A DNA stretch of 64,000 nucleotides from an uncultured Bacteroidales bacterium (GCA_902778625.1 CACYYM010000011.1:1-64000), one strand, 5' to 3'; shown: positions 44,919 through 54,171, numbered from the stretch's first letter. Notes: generated by a model from the sequence alone, not told the origin. Numbers and translations are program-made.

Positions 44919-45473
44919 ATGGCAAATTACATCAAACAAAGCCTCGAAGAAGGCGAAACGATTATCTTCAAGGGACGGCTTCACTGGTCGTACATCTTCG
45001 GTTACCTGTTCTTCAGTTTTCTCTTTACGATTGGCGGCATTGTCGCTATCGCATTGGCTTACTACAAATTCCCAGAGCGGAAGACGGAACTTTTCTATGC
45101 AGGCATCGCAATGCTCGTGCTGGCTTTCTTCATCTGGATTATCGGACGCATCATCAGGACGCGCAGCGAGTTTGCCGTAACCGACACGCGTTTTGTGCAG
45201 AAGGACGGCATCTTCAACATCAAAATGACAGAGATACCGCTTGGCCGCATTGAGACGGTGAACTTCTATCAGTCTCTGTGGCAGCGCATCCTCGGCACTG
45301 GCTGTGTGGAGATGGTGGGCAGTGGCGGCACATCGCATCAGGTGCATTGCATCGAAGAGCCCATGAAGGTGCGCAAGATTATCTGCGCGTCTATCAAGAA
45401 GCCTCAGAACACTCAGAATACTCAGATTGCTCAGAATAATCCTAACACCACGAACAATGCAGCAGAAAGTTGA
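44919..45473 (+). CDS. bPH2/DUF304-type PH-domain membrane protein
   Basis: 184 residues from the ATG at 44919. Two membrane helices (about 28-50 and 60-80, YLFFSFLFTIGGIVAIALAY) precede a bacterial PH-like domain (RSEFAVTDTRFVQKDGIFN, IPLGRIETVNFYQSLWQRIL, GSGGTSHQVHCIEEP). Such proteins are thought to organise membrane or envelope processes; the specific role is unknown. The last 20 residues (PQNTQNTQIAQNN) come from a 9-bp tandem repeat. Overlaps the acyltransferase start by 17 bases. Confidence 0.8.
   Translation: MANYIKQSLEEGETIIFKGRLHWSYIFGYLFFSFLFTIGGIVAIALAYYKFPERKTELFYAGIAMLVLAFFIWIIGRIIRTRSEFAVTDTRFVQKDGIFNIKMTEIPLGRIETVNFYQSLWQRILGTGCVEMVGSGGTSHQVHCIEEPMKVRKIICASIKKPQNTQNTQIAQNNPNTTNNAAES
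45403..45438. repeat. Four 9-bp tandem repeats at the end of the PH-domain gene
   Basis: CTCAGAACA, CTCAGAATA, CTCAGATTG, CTCAGAATA. Because 9 is a multiple of 3, copy changes lengthen or shorten the Gln/Asn/Thr tail without a frameshift. They lie just upstream of the overlapping acyltransferase start. Confidence 0.8.
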
Positions 45474-46578
45474 ACAGCGCGTCGCCTTTGTCGACTGGAT
45501 ACGCGTCATTGCGTGCTTTATGGTGATGCTGGTGCATGCCAGCGAGAACTTCTATGGTGCCGACGACAGTGGTTTGGCCGGCAACGTTTCGATGCTTGCC
45601 AACGAAGCCAACCGCTTTTGGGTCGCTTTTTATGATGGCGGATTAGGTCGTACGGCAGTGCCTCTCTTCATGACCATCAGTGCTTTTCTGCTTGTGCCCA
45701 TGAAGCCAGGCGTGAGTATGTCGGACTTCTATCGCCGTCGCGCGCTTCGCATTCTGCCTCCGATGATTGTCTTCATGCTGCTCTACTGCTTCCTTCCGCT
45801 GGCGTGGGGCGGCATGACATGGGAGACATCGATGAACGACCTGTGCCGTCTGCCCTGGAACTTCCCATCGATGGCCGGACATCTCTGGTTCATGTACCCT
45901 CTTATCAGCCTTTACCTCATCATTCCCGTCGTGTCGCCATGGCTGGAACGCGCTTCTGCAAAAGACGAGCGCATCTTCCTCTACATTTTCACGTTCTCGA
46001 CGACGATGCCTTGGCTGCATCGTTTTGTGAGCAATGAGCTGTGGGGCGAATGCTTCTGGAACGGCTTCCACATGCTCTGGTACTGCTCGGGCTACCTCGG
46101 CTACCTCGTTTTGGCACACTATATCCGCTTCCACCTGAAGTGGAGCAACGAGAAGCGCATCAGCATCGGACTTGCCTGCTTCATCGTCGGAGCTGCCTTC
46201 ACGGCTTGGAGCTTCTGGCTGAAGGGCGTGCCAGGCGTTGCCATAGAGACCCCGATGCTGGAATGGAGCTGGGAGTTCTGCACGCTGAACGTCTTGATGG
46301 CAACCTTCGGACTCTTCCTTCTGTTCTCTACGATACAGAAGCCCGCACCGCGCATCATCACATCTATCGCAAAGCTGAGCTTCGGCATGTACTTGATGCA
46401 CATGTTCTTCCTGGCTCCCATCGCGACATACTTTGTGAACGGCAATCAGAGCGCGCCGCTGATACCCGTCTGGGCCGCCATTCCGGTCATTGCCGTGCTG
46501 AGCTACATCTGCTGTGCCGTCACAACGAAAATCATCTCCCTGCTGCCTGGCAGCAAGTGGATTGTTGGCAAATGTTAA
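45457..46578 (+). CDS. Acyltransferase-3 family membrane protein (OafA-like)
   Basis: 373 residues from the ATG at 45457, the start that gives the family opening RVAFVDWIRVIACFMVMLVH with the conserved Arg/His; a longer frame start at 45427 lies in the preceding gene's repeat. About ten membrane helices. Conserved features: GGLGRTAVPLFMTISAFLL and HLWFMYPLISLYLIIPVVSP. The family O-acetylates or O-acylates sugars of surface polysaccharides; the target is unknown. The stop overlaps the start of a GC-type repeat array. Confidence 0.88.
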   Translation: MQQKVEQRVAFVDWIRVIACFMVMLVHASENFYGADDSGLAGNVSMLANEANRFWVAFYDGGLGRTAVPLFMTISAFLLVPMKPGVSMSDFYRRRALRILPPMIVFMLLYCFLPLAWGGMTWETSMNDLCRLPWNFPSMAGHLWFMYPLISLYLIIPVVSPWLERASAKDERIFLYIFTFSTTMPWLHRFVSNELWGECFWNGFHMLWYCSGYLGYLVLAHYIRFHLKWSNEKRISIGLACFIVGAAFTAWSFWLKGVPGVAIETPMLEWSWEFCTLNVLMATFGLFLLFSTIQKPAPRIITSIAKLSFGMYLMHMFFLAPIATYFVNGNQSAPLIPVWAAIPVIAVLSYICCAVTTKIISLLPGSKWIVGKC

Positions 46579-46668
46579 AATCTCCGCGTGCGGCGATGGC
46601 AATCCCCGCACGCGGAAATGGCAAACGCCGCACGCGGGGATTGCGATCTCCGCGTGCGGCGTTTTCGG
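46576..46668. repeat. GC-type 22-nt array (copy A6)
   Basis: Units start at 46583, 46605, 46627 and 46649, all 22 bases apart: TCCGCGTGCGG, CCCGCACGCGG, GCCGCACGCGG, TCCGCGTGCGG. Linkers are CGATGGCAATC, AAATGGCAAAC and GGATTGCGATC. It fills the gap between two convergent genes and could serve both as a terminator region. Confidence 0.9.
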
Positions 46669-46697
46669 TATTTGAATATCAGGAGGTTGGAAATGGG

Positions 46698-48836
46698 TTA
46701 CCAGATGTCCTCCGGACGCTCAGGATTGTCGTAGATTTCCTTGGCCGCGTACTCGATGAAGTCCATGTAGAATTCCTTCCTGTCTGAGTCGAGCACCGAC
46801 TTCAGCTTGATGTAGTACGTCTCGTTGGGATCGAGCGTCTGGCGCACAAAGATGTGGCGTATGTTCTCGCGGTCGTTCCAGTCGCGCTCGGTGCCGTCGT
46901 TAGAGTCGATGGACTTCGGGCCCTTCATGTAGCCGTTGTTGCGCATCTTCTTGTCAATCTCGGCGTTCACATCGTCGTCGGTTTGTGAGTCTCTTTCCCA
47001 ACCTACTAGCCTTGCGTCCAGCTCGTTACGGCAGTCCAGAGTCAAGTCCATGGGAATGCCCGTTACAGGCAGCTTGTCGGGGTTGGAGCCAAAGTAAATC
47101 TGGGCCACACCTCGATTGCCGTTGGCAAGCACCTTGTAGCGCACCTCGTATGTGCCACGGCGCGGCACGGGTGGCAGCTTGAACATGACCTCGAAGCGGC
47201 CCACAGCCTTCATCTCGTCGCGCTGGAGGTTGCACCAGTCGTCGTTCCATGCATTGTAATACACAAAGTTCATGTCGCGGTTCTGCTGCATGTTCTCGAA
47301 GTAGTTGTAAGCGCGCTGGGTGTTGGGGATGTAGACGTGCTTGTAGCGTTCCTCGGAGGCCTTCTTGAGCCGGATGTCGTTGTTCATGGCTTCGGGGAAG
47401 AGGCTCATACCGTCGAAACGGATGCGATGCTTTGTCAGGTTGTCGCGTGTAGCGTCGTTGTATGAGATAGGAGCACTGATGGGATAGATGTTGCAGTTTG
47501 TCATGTCGTTGAGGACTGCCAGCGACGATTCTGTGTCAACAAGACTGCCCACCTTGTCAGCATCGCAGCCAATCTCTTCGCCTGTTCCGTTACGCTCGTT
47601 GTCGATGATGGGGAAGCGGTTGATGTAGATGCCGTGACTTTGCTTGCTTTCGTAGAGTTTGAAAAGGCGGCGCTTGCCTATCGTGGTGTAGAACTCCTCG
47701 ACGGGAATCGTCAAATTATCGGGGCGGCTCAAACTGTAGCCGTACTCGTTGACGTGGAACACCAGCTTGCCCTTCGGGATGCGCATCGGCAGGATGTGAT
47801 ACGTTATCCATTGGTTGAGCAGATTGTCCTCGCTCTCATAGTTCTCGTCGGTCGTAAAGTGGTCGTCGTAGCTGTACTGGTGCTTGTCTAGAATCCACTG
47901 CGTGAGTTTCTGGAGCAAGTCCGGGTCAGCAGGGTCGATGCCTTCGCTGCGCCAGAAGTCGTCGGGCTCAGCAAAGATGGTAAAGCCGTAGAGGCGGTGC
48001 TTGGGTGCATAGGCTGTGTTGCCCTCGGCAAAGCCTAAGCTTGTCATGCCTACCAGGTCTTCTATCTGTCCCGTCTGGTAGAGCTCTTCGTACTTCTCGT
48101 CGCGTATCTTGCTCAGCGTGTCGAGCAGGCCACAAGCTTGGATGACACGGAAGCAGGCGTAGAAGCCGTCCTTCTTCGCGTCGAGGCACTCCTGGATGTA
48201 GCTTGCCGCAGTAATGTCTTTGGGCGCGATGACCTTTTCCATCTGATGGATGATGCCGTTTATGGCGAGGATGTCGCGCTCCTTGACGCTAACGGGACAG
48301 TCGTTATTAATATAGATGCTGTCCGGTTGGTTAGCGGGCTTTCTCACAGAGAGCTTCTTGTCATTGAGTGTTCCGAGAATGAACTCGTCTTTGTCGTTGG
48401 GGAAACCGAAAGTATAGAAGAAAGCTCCGGTCTCGTCTCCACCGTCGATGATGCTGTTATATACGATGACTTTGCGGATGGAGTCGGCCTTGTGCTCATT
48501 GGGGAAGCCGTTCCAAGAAGGCTCCGAGATAAGTCCTTCTTCAGCCAACTCGTTAAGATAGTTTTGAATCGCTTTATTGTTGGGTGCGAAGACCGTGTAA
48601 ACACCTCGTGCGCTTAGCAACTGACTTACTTTCGAGTCGCTCAGTTTGCTGATGTTCACTTGTTTCAGGATATCAACGTAGCTGCTGTAGGCTTCATGCT
48701 TTTCCAAGTAACTTAAGATGGTTTCTTCGCTGAAGACATAACGTGCCGAAGTGTCAATGTTTTCCGTACAGTTCCACAGACATACAATGCACGATAATAA
48801 AAGACTTAGTTTAAGTTTGTTTGAGATCCGTCTCAT
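46698..48836 (-). CDS. FAS1 (fasciclin)-domain lipoprotein (paralogue)
   Basis: 712 residues from the ATG at 48836, chosen because it opens a lipoprotein signal (Cys near residue 22, LWNC) directly before TENIDTSARYVF and because the -7 element at 48861-48868 lies inside the longer ORF (which would start at 48950). Same architecture as the FAS1 gene at 31212: FAS1-like domain (about 30-210: LLSARGVYTVFAPNNKAIQN, LAINGIIHQMEKVIAPKD), long middle region, FEVMFKLPPVPRRGTYEVRY and IFVRQTLDPNETYYIKLKSV, tail NPERPEDIW. The two copies share the tail and lipoprotein start but differ elsewhere, so an old duplication. It has no discoidin or CotH gene beside it. Confidence 0.85.
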   Translation of the reverse strand: MRRISNKLKLSLLLSCIVCLWNCTENIDTSARYVFSEETILSYLEKHEAYSSYVDILKQVNISKLSDSKVSQLLSARGVYTVFAPNNKAIQNYLNELAEEGLISEPSWNGFPNEHKADSIRKVIVYNSIIDGGDETGAFFYTFGFPNDKDEFILGTLNDKKLSVRKPANQPDSIYINNDCPVSVKERDILAINGIIHQMEKVIAPKDITAASYIQECLDAKKDGFYACFRVIQACGLLDTLSKIRDEKYEELYQTGQIEDLVGMTSLGFAEGNTAYAPKHRLYGFTIFAEPDDFWRSEGIDPADPDLLQKLTQWILDKHQYSYDDHFTTDENYESEDNLLNQWITYHILPMRIPKGKLVFHVNEYGYSLSRPDNLTIPVEEFYTTIGKRRLFKLYESKQSHGIYINRFPIIDNERNGTGEEIGCDADKVGSLVDTESSLAVLNDMTNCNIYPISAPISYNDATRDNLTKHRIRFDGMSLFPEAMNNDIRLKKASEERYKHVYIPNTQRAYNYFENMQQNRDMNFVYYNAWNDDWCNLQRDEMKAVGRFEVMFKLPPVPRRGTYEVRYKVLANGNRGVAQIYFGSNPDKLPVTGIPMDLTLDCRNELDARLVGWERDSQTDDDVNAEIDKKMRNNGYMKGPKSIDSNDGTERDWNDRENIRHIFVRQTLDPNETYYIKLKSVLDSDRKEFYMDFIEYAAKEIYDNPERPEDIW

Positions 48837-48860
48837 GTCGTTTATGTATATATTTCGAGA

Positions 48861-48891
48861 CAAAGATAGCAAAATATTCGATACAAAGCAA
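48861..48891 (-). promoter_or_regulatory. Promoter of the second FAS1 gene
   Basis: TTG (48889-48891), 20-base spacer, TATCTTTG (48861-48868) on the minus strand; 24 bases upstream of the chosen start. Confidence 0.65.
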
Positions 48892-48909
48892 CATTTTATA
48901 CCAAATCTT

Positions 48910-48939
48910 TTGCTTTTTGTCTGCATAATCGTAACTTTG
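48910..48939 (+). promoter_or_regulatory. Promoter of the aldose 1-epimerase gene
   Basis: TTG (48910-48912), 19-base spacer, TAACTTTG (48932-48939); ATG 41 bases downstream at 48981. Back to back with the FAS1 promoter. Confidence 0.65.
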
Positions 48940-48980
48940 CGGCAAAACATATAGAATAACCAATACTAATTTAACAAAGT

Positions 48981-50144
48981 ATGAAGAAAAAATTTTTCCT
49001 CGGTCTCGCAGCAATTGCTGCCGGATTGTGTCTGACTGCTTGTGAAGGCAAACAGACAGGTAATGTTGAGAGTGCTGACAGTCTCACGCTCTCTGGTCTT
49101 AATCCCGTTGACTTCGTTAGCGACTCTACGGCTCTCTATGTCATCTCGAACCAAAACGGCATGGAAGTGTGCTTCACCAACTTTGGTGGACGCATCGTCA
49201 GCATCATGGTGCCTGATAAGGACGGCAACATGACAGATGTCTGCCTCGGCCACGACAATATTGCCGATTATGAGAAGTACGGTGCAGAGGGATGCAACTT
49301 CGGTGCCCTCATCGGTCGCTATGGCAACCGCATCGCAAAGGGTCAGTTCACACTTGACGGCGAGAGCTATCAGCTCCCCATCAACAACGGTCCCAACAGC
49401 TTGCACGGCGGTGGCCCCATCGCTTTCCACAACCGCATCTGGACTGCTGAGCCTATCGACGACCGCAGCATCGCATTCAGCACAAGCAGCGCTGATGGCG
49501 AGGACGGCTATCCCGGCAACATCAATGTCGTTGTGACCTATGTTGTTACAGATGACAATGCCTTGCAGATTAACTATTTCGCTACGACCGACAAGGCAAC
49601 CGTCCTGAATCTCACCAACCACTGCTACTTCAACCTCAGTGGCGACGGCTCGAAGGATTGCCTCGACGAAGTGCTGACACTTGATGCCGACAAGTTTACT
49701 GCTGTTGACGCTGACGTTGCCGTTACTGGCGAAGTGCTCGAAGTTGCTGGCACGCCGTTCGACTTCCGTGCTCCTACTGTCATCGGCGACCGCATCGATG
49801 ACGAGAGCAACGAGCAGATTAAGAATGGTCACGGCTACGACCACAACTGGATTCTCAATAATCCTGGCGACATCACGAAGGCTTTCGCAACACTTTACGA
49901 TCCGAACAGCGGCATCGTGATGGAGATGTTTACCGACCAGCCCGGCGTACAGTTCTATGCTGGCAACTTCCTCGACGGCTCATTCGTTGGCAAGAAAGGT
50001 GTGAAGTATCCTCGCCGCAGTGCCTTCTGCTTTGAGACACAGCACTATCCCGACAGCCCCAATCATCCGGAATGGCCCAGCACTACCCTCCGCCCAGGCG
50101 AAGAGTACATCACCACAACTATCTATAAGTTCAGCGTGAAGTAA
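48981..50144 (+). CDS. galM: Aldose 1-epimerase (mutarotase), lipoprotein type
   Basis: 387 residues. Lipoprotein signal with lipobox LTAC (Cys near 21), so an exported mutarotase rather than the cytoplasmic form; exported copies are common in Bacteroidales. Family features: NFGGRIVSIMVPDKDG, GRYGNRIAKGQFTLDGESYQ, LPINNGPNSLHGG (substrate-binding His), LTNHCYFNLSG (catalytic His region) and CFETQHYPDSPNHPEWPST with the catalytic Glu. Converts alpha and beta anomers of released sugars. Single gene with its own promoter and terminator. Confidence 0.95.
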   Translation: MKKKFFLGLAAIAAGLCLTACEGKQTGNVESADSLTLSGLNPVDFVSDSTALYVISNQNGMEVCFTNFGGRIVSIMVPDKDGNMTDVCLGHDNIADYEKYGAEGCNFGALIGRYGNRIAKGQFTLDGESYQLPINNGPNSLHGGGPIAFHNRIWTAEPIDDRSIAFSTSSADGEDGYPGNINVVVTYVVTDDNALQINYFATTDKATVLNLTNHCYFNLSGDGSKDCLDEVLTLDADKFTAVDADVAVTGEVLEVAGTPFDFRAPTVIGDRIDDESNEQIKNGHGYDHNWILNNPGDITKAFATLYDPNSGIVMEMFTDQPGVQFYAGNFLDGSFVGKKGVKYPRRSAFCFETQHYPDSPNHPEWPSTTLRPGEEYITTTIYKFSVK

Positions 50145-50167
50145 TCCATTATTATAATATACACAAT

Positions 50168-50210
50168 AAAGCAGCGAGCCTGGCATTCCCAAGCTCGCTG
50201 CTTTGCTTTT
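50168..50210 (+). terminator. Terminator between galM and the convergent LamG gene
   Basis: A 12-bp stem (50168-50179 with 50193-50204) followed by GCTTTTT. It lies between convergent genes and may work in both directions. Confidence 0.85.
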
Positions 50211-50223
50211 TGTGGGTCTTTGT

Positions 50224-53200
50224 TTACTTAACCAAGACCTTCTTACCATTCATGATGTTGATACCCTTCTGCATCTTCTGCAGACGCTGGCCTGCGAGGT
50301 TGTAGATGACCCTGTTCTCGACAGCATTCTCTACCTCAGCGATGCCAGTTGCTTCGTCGCCAGCAAAGTAGAATGCCTTCACGCCGCTTGCGCTTTCCAG
50401 ATAAGCCTTGCCTGCCTTGATGGTGCCGGTCGTAGCCTTGTAGAAGCCTACATCTTCGCCTTCGGGCTGAGCGAGAATATACTGGCCATTTGCCTGGATG
50501 TCCTCTGAAGCGCCCTTCAGCACGTTGTCTGCGATATTGTCAGCATCAGCGGCAGGAGTGAAGCTGTAGATGCCAGCAACACCCTTCAGGATTACAGGCT
50601 CCCAAGCGGGAATAGTAGCTCCAATGGGGTTGAGCGTCAGCCAGCCCTGTATTTCGATGGTACCGGTAAAGGCCTCAACGCCTTCGGGAACACTGACTGC
50701 AACGGGAATATACATCGTAGCATAGCCTGCCTCGGTGATTTCCTTCACAACATTGTGGGTCTTGTCGAAGATGGGATAAGCATCCTCGCCGATGTTCTGA
50801 TACCAGCCATTGCCCAGCTTAGCGCAAAGTTCGCCATTGGCAACTTGCTCAGCCGTTACCTCTGTGCCGCCAACGTACGTACCAATCAGGTTGAGGTAGT
50901 AGCTGTTGTTGATGGTGACGGTGCCACTCTTGTGCGTCAGGGTGAAGCAGTTGCCTGTGCCTGTGCCTTCTTTAAGTTCGAGGAGAGAGTAGCAGTTGTT
51001 GAGGGTTGTGGAAGAGCTGCCATTCGACCAACCCGAGAAGGGGCTGTACATCGAGCTGCCAGAATAGCCCATCTTGCCGACCGTTGCGCAGTTGTTGAAC
51101 GTGATGTTCGCATAGTTAGCGCCGAGGAAACCAGCGTCGCCCTGAACGCCTCTGCTGGACTTACCCGTGATGTCAACATCTGTGAGGACATTCTCAACGA
51201 GGACATCGCCGTAAGCCACACCGATGAGGGCACCGTAGTGGATGTTTGTCGATACGACAGTAGCCTTCACGTACAGATTGCGGATCGTAGCGTTCTCAAC
51301 GGAGCGGAACAGGCCGCGCCACATGTCGGTAACGTTCGCGTAGTTATAAGTAATGGTATGGAAGTCACCGTCGAAGATAGCCGAGAACCTGTTGGCCTCG
51401 CCTGCAATCATCAGGTCGGGATAGTCGCTTGTGGTCAGGTCGATATCGGCTGCCAGTTTCGCATTGAAGGATTGGTTGCCCCTTTCCAAATACTCGGCAA
51501 ACCAAGCAAGATCCTTTGCAGAAGCGATGAGACGGAAGCCATCGCTACCTGTTTCCAACTCGTAGTCAGGATCCCATGTGCCGCAAACAGAGCAGAAGCC
51601 GCCCTCGAAGGTGTGAGGAGGAACCTCGGAGGTTGCAGTGTTGCTGTAGGTCAGTTCGCCGCCGCCAACGCTTGTGCCGTCGCAGCTCAGCTCGCCATTT
51701 GCATAAACCTGCAGATGAGAGTCGAACGGAAGGGGAACTTCGTCCTCGCCGAGCGTCTGATACCAAACGATGTCGCTCTGGTCGCCATTCATCATGAAGC
51801 AGAACTCGCCAGTTGGCAATGTGGTTGCGTCGAGGGGTGTACCCTGCTTCTTATTGATGAAGTTGACATAGTAGCAGTTGTTGAAGGTGACGGGACCGCC
51901 AGCATGAGAGAGTGTAGCGCTGTTGTCGTCGATTCCTGTGCCTTCCTTAAACTCGACGGTCGTGTAGCAATTGTTCAGGATGGTATTGCTCGAGCCGTTT
52001 GCCCAGCCTGCGTAGGGGCTGTACATTGAAGAGCCCGGGTTGCCCATCTTGCCGAGCGTAGCACAATAGTTGAAGGTGGTGTTGGCGTAGTTTGCACCCA
52101 GCATACCGCCGTCGCCTGTCACGCCGCTACGGTCGCCGGTGATGTCGACGTTCGTTACCACTTTCTCCACGAGCACTGTGCCGTTAGCCTGACCAATGAG
52201 AGCACCGAAGTGGATGCCCTGAACGACAGCACTTCCTTCGACATAGAGGTTCTTGATGGTGGCATTGTTCACATAGCTGAAGAGGCCGCCGTAGTTGAAG
52301 CTGACAGCGGGATAGCTGTAGGTAATCTTGAAGCCCTTACCATCGAATGTGCCGGCATACTGGTTCGTGCTTGTGCCAACCATAATGTCATTACCGGTGA
52401 GGTCGATGTCGGCTGCCAGATAAGCATCTATGGCTGTCTCGCCACCGTTCACTGCTTCTGCAAAAGCAAGGAATTCGTCGAGCGTTTCAATCCTCATGCC
52501 AGTCTCGACGGGAGCGCTGTTAATCTTCACGAAGTGCCAGCGACCGGGATAGCCGTTACGAGGCGATTCGGCTGTCTCGTAGTTATCATCGCCCACTTCT
52601 TGCTTGGCGAGGCTGTTGCTTCCACGGTCGTTGCGGAGATAGCCTTGCACATGAAGCGAGTGTTCCGACTCGTCGTTTGTCATATAGAAGTTGCCTTCGC
52701 CTTCTGCTAGGTCGGTCAGAGTATAGCCGACAGGTTCGGTGGAGAAGATAACATCGTTCTCTCCCGTGTTCATGTTGCCGATGTACTTGCCGTTCTCTTT
52801 ATTGAGGAAAGCCCATTGGTCGCCTACTTTTTCGGCAGTCCATACAAAGCCGTCGCAATCCTTGTCGAGGTCTGCCCAATAGACATATGAGTCGCCCCAG
52901 TTGGTTGGGAAATTGGATTGTGCGCAAGCCATCCCCTTAGGGTTAGCCGTAGTGCTGCCGTTGAACTTGGCGCGGTCGCTGATAATGTAGAATTGGTCGC
53001 CCTCATTAATCTCGTCTACGCTCTTGATCCAGGGCTCGGGTTCTGGCACTTCCATTGCGGCCACCTGCTCGTCGGTGAGTGGTGTTTCCCAGAAAGCTAC
53101 CTCGCTAAGATACGTGTCGGACATCTCGCCGTCGTTATCGCTAAGCAGATAGAAATAGGGGTCTATCTCATAACGGGTATTTGTTGTTTCATACTCGATA

Positions 53201-53742
53201 ACCTTCTTGCCGTTCACATAAACCTTTGCTGCGCCGTTGCTCATGGTGAAGACGATACGATACCAAGTGTCGTTCCATATGCGACCATAGTAGCCGCCCA
53301 GGGCACCGATGCCAATCTGACCCTTGCTGATGAAGAGTTCGCCGTCGTTGGCATTCGAACCGCTCGTCTGGAACAGACCGTCGTAGGTGTAAGCATCCGG
53401 CACTTTCAGGTCCATCATAAAGGAGAAAGACATTGAGGCACTGGCACCATCGGCACGTGTCACCTTCAGAGCCGAATTTTTTGGCACGAAGATTGCGCCG
53501 TCGTCTGCTGTCGTTCCGTTGGCTGCCACGATTCCCGCTTCTTCGAGTGTCGCATCGGTTACACTGGAAGTGCCAGCCACAGCGGGCGTCATTTGCATAC
53601 TTCCCACAGCGGAAGCCAAGAGGTTGCTGGGGTTGTCAAATTTCCACTGACCGCTCGGTTCTGGTGTCTGAGCCGAAGCTGTCAGGTTTCCTGTCGTGCC
53701 AGCCAAGGCAAGCAGGAGAACAAAAAGAAAAGAATGTTTCAT
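50224..53742 (-). CDS. Large secreted LamG/GLUG protein with C-terminal sorting tail
   Basis: 1172 residues. Signal peptide to about 24. LamG/concanavalin-like domain (about 28-230: MSFSFMMDLKVPDAYTYDGL, WYRIVFTMSNGAAKVYVNGK, YLSEVAFWETPLTDEQVAAM). A mostly beta region about 235-400. Two tandem GLUG-like blocks each open with a FLAFAEAVNGGETAIDAYLA / DLAWFAEYLERGNQSFNAKL segment followed by AADIDL, and each contains GALIG and NYANTTFNYCATLGKMGNPG-type strings. The end, YNLAGQRLQKMQKGINIMNG then KKVLVK, is the Prevotella-type sorting tail linked to type IX secretion. Probable surface adhesin or glycan binder; no catalytic motif. Own promoter. Confidence 0.8.
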   Translation of the reverse strand: MKHSFLFVLLLALAGTTGNLTASAQTPEPSGQWKFDNPSNLLASAVGSMQMTPAVAGTSSVTDATLEEAGIVAANGTTADDGAIFVPKNSALKVTRADGASASMSFSFMMDLKVPDAYTYDGLFQTSGSNANDGELFISKGQIGIGALGGYYGRIWNDTWYRIVFTMSNGAAKVYVNGKKVIEYETTNTRYEIDPYFYLLSDNDGEMSDTYLSEVAFWETPLTDEQVAAMEVPEPEPWIKSVDEINEGDQFYIISDRAKFNGSTTANPKGMACAQSNFPTNWGDSYVYWADLDKDCDGFVWTAEKVGDQWAFLNKENGKYIGNMNTGENDVIFSTEPVGYTLTDLAEGEGNFYMTNDESEHSLHVQGYLRNDRGSNSLAKQEVGDDNYETAESPRNGYPGRWHFVKINSAPVETGMRIETLDEFLAFAEAVNGGETAIDAYLAADIDLTGNDIMVGTSTNQYAGTFDGKGFKITYSYPAVSFNYGGLFSYVNNATIKNLYVEGSAVVQGIHFGALIGQANGTVLVEKVVTNVDITGDRSGVTGDGGMLGANYANTTFNYCATLGKMGNPGSSMYSPYAGWANGSSNTILNNCYTTVEFKEGTGIDDNSATLSHAGGPVTFNNCYYVNFINKKQGTPLDATTLPTGEFCFMMNGDQSDIVWYQTLGEDEVPLPFDSHLQVYANGELSCDGTSVGGGELTYSNTATSEVPPHTFEGGFCSVCGTWDPDYELETGSDGFRLIASAKDLAWFAEYLERGNQSFNAKLAADIDLTTSDYPDLMIAGEANRFSAIFDGDFHTITYNYANVTDMWRGLFRSVENATIRNLYVKATVVSTNIHYGALIGVAYGDVLVENVLTDVDITGKSSRGVQGDAGFLGANYANITFNNCATVGKMGYSGSSMYSPFSGWSNGSSSTTLNNCYSLLELKEGTGTGNCFTLTHKSGTVTINNSYYLNLIGTYVGGTEVTAEQVANGELCAKLGNGWYQNIGEDAYPIFDKTHNVVKEITEAGYATMYIPVAVSVPEGVEAFTGTIEIQGWLTLNPIGATIPAWEPVILKGVAGIYSFTPAADADNIADNVLKGASEDIQANGQYILAQPEGEDVGFYKATTGTIKAGKAYLESASGVKAFYFAGDEATGIAEVENAVENRVIYNLAGQRLQKMQKGINIMNGKKVLVK

Positions 53743-53805
53743 GAAATTTGTTTTTAGGTTTTATAAATAGTGTTATTTAGTGTGAAAATCCACAGATAAT
53801 CAACG

Positions 53806-53836
53806 CAAATTTATCATCTTTTACGATAATAAACAA
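53806..53836 (-). promoter_or_regulatory. Promoter of the LamG/GLUG gene
   Basis: TTG (53834-53836), 20-base spacer, TAAATTTG (53806-53813) on the minus strand; about 63 bases of leader. Confidence 0.6.
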
Positions 53837-53918
53837 GAAAATCGTTTTTTTTTATCTTTTCGAGGTGTTTTTTTACTTCACACCTTTTAAAAACTCTTTT
53901 TCTACATTCTTTGTTCCA

Positions 53919-54006
53919 GGCTTCAAGCATAGACTATCAAAACTTCACACGAGAACTTTCAAAACTTCTCTAGTGTAATCTTCGAGCTTACGGGTGGTGA
54001 CAAGTC
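53919..54006. repeat. 22-nt-register array, AACTTC core
   Basis: Units start at 53919 (GGCTTCAAGC), 53941 (AACTTCACAC), 53963 (AACTTCTCTA) and 53985 (AGCTTACGGG), all 22 bases apart, with TATCAA/TTTCAA at the junctions. They are weakly alike but in exact register. The rest of the 312-base gap (53743-54054) holds the LamG promoter and the tRNA-His terminator; no ORF was seen. Confidence 0.6.
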
Positions 54007-54012
54007 TATATA

Positions 54013-54046
54013 GAAGAAAGCAAGGCAATTAAGCCTTGCTTTCTTC
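54013..54046 (-). terminator. Hairpin after tRNA-His
   Basis: A perfect 14-bp stem (54013-54026 with 54033-54046), 6-base loop, starting 9 bases past the tRNA 3' end; followed on the minus strand by TATATAG rather than a clean T-run. Confidence 0.7.
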
Positions 54047-54054
54047 ATTTTAAG

Positions 54055-54129
54055 GGTGCCTAGTCGGACTCGAACCGACGACATTCAGAACCACAATCTG
54101 ACGCTCTAACCAACTGAACTATAGGCACC
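54055..54129 (-). tRNA. tRNA-His (GTG)
   Basis: Complete cloverleaf on the minus strand: acceptor pair GTGCCTA/TAGGCAC with the His-specific extra G-1 (54129) facing C73 (54055), D-loop AGTTGGTTAGA, anticodon loop TTGTGGT, T-arm GTCGGTTCGAGTCCGAC. CCA is not encoded. A TATCTTTG promoter element lies at 54172-54179. Confidence 0.95.
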
Positions 54130-54171
54130 GTGTTAGGGTTTACAAAAGAGGCTTTGCCTCAATTGCGGGTG

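Noticed and set aside
48837..48950. Longer start for the second FAS1 lipoprotein
   Set aside because: The extra residues lie upstream of the promoter -7 element and would bury the lipoprotein signal.
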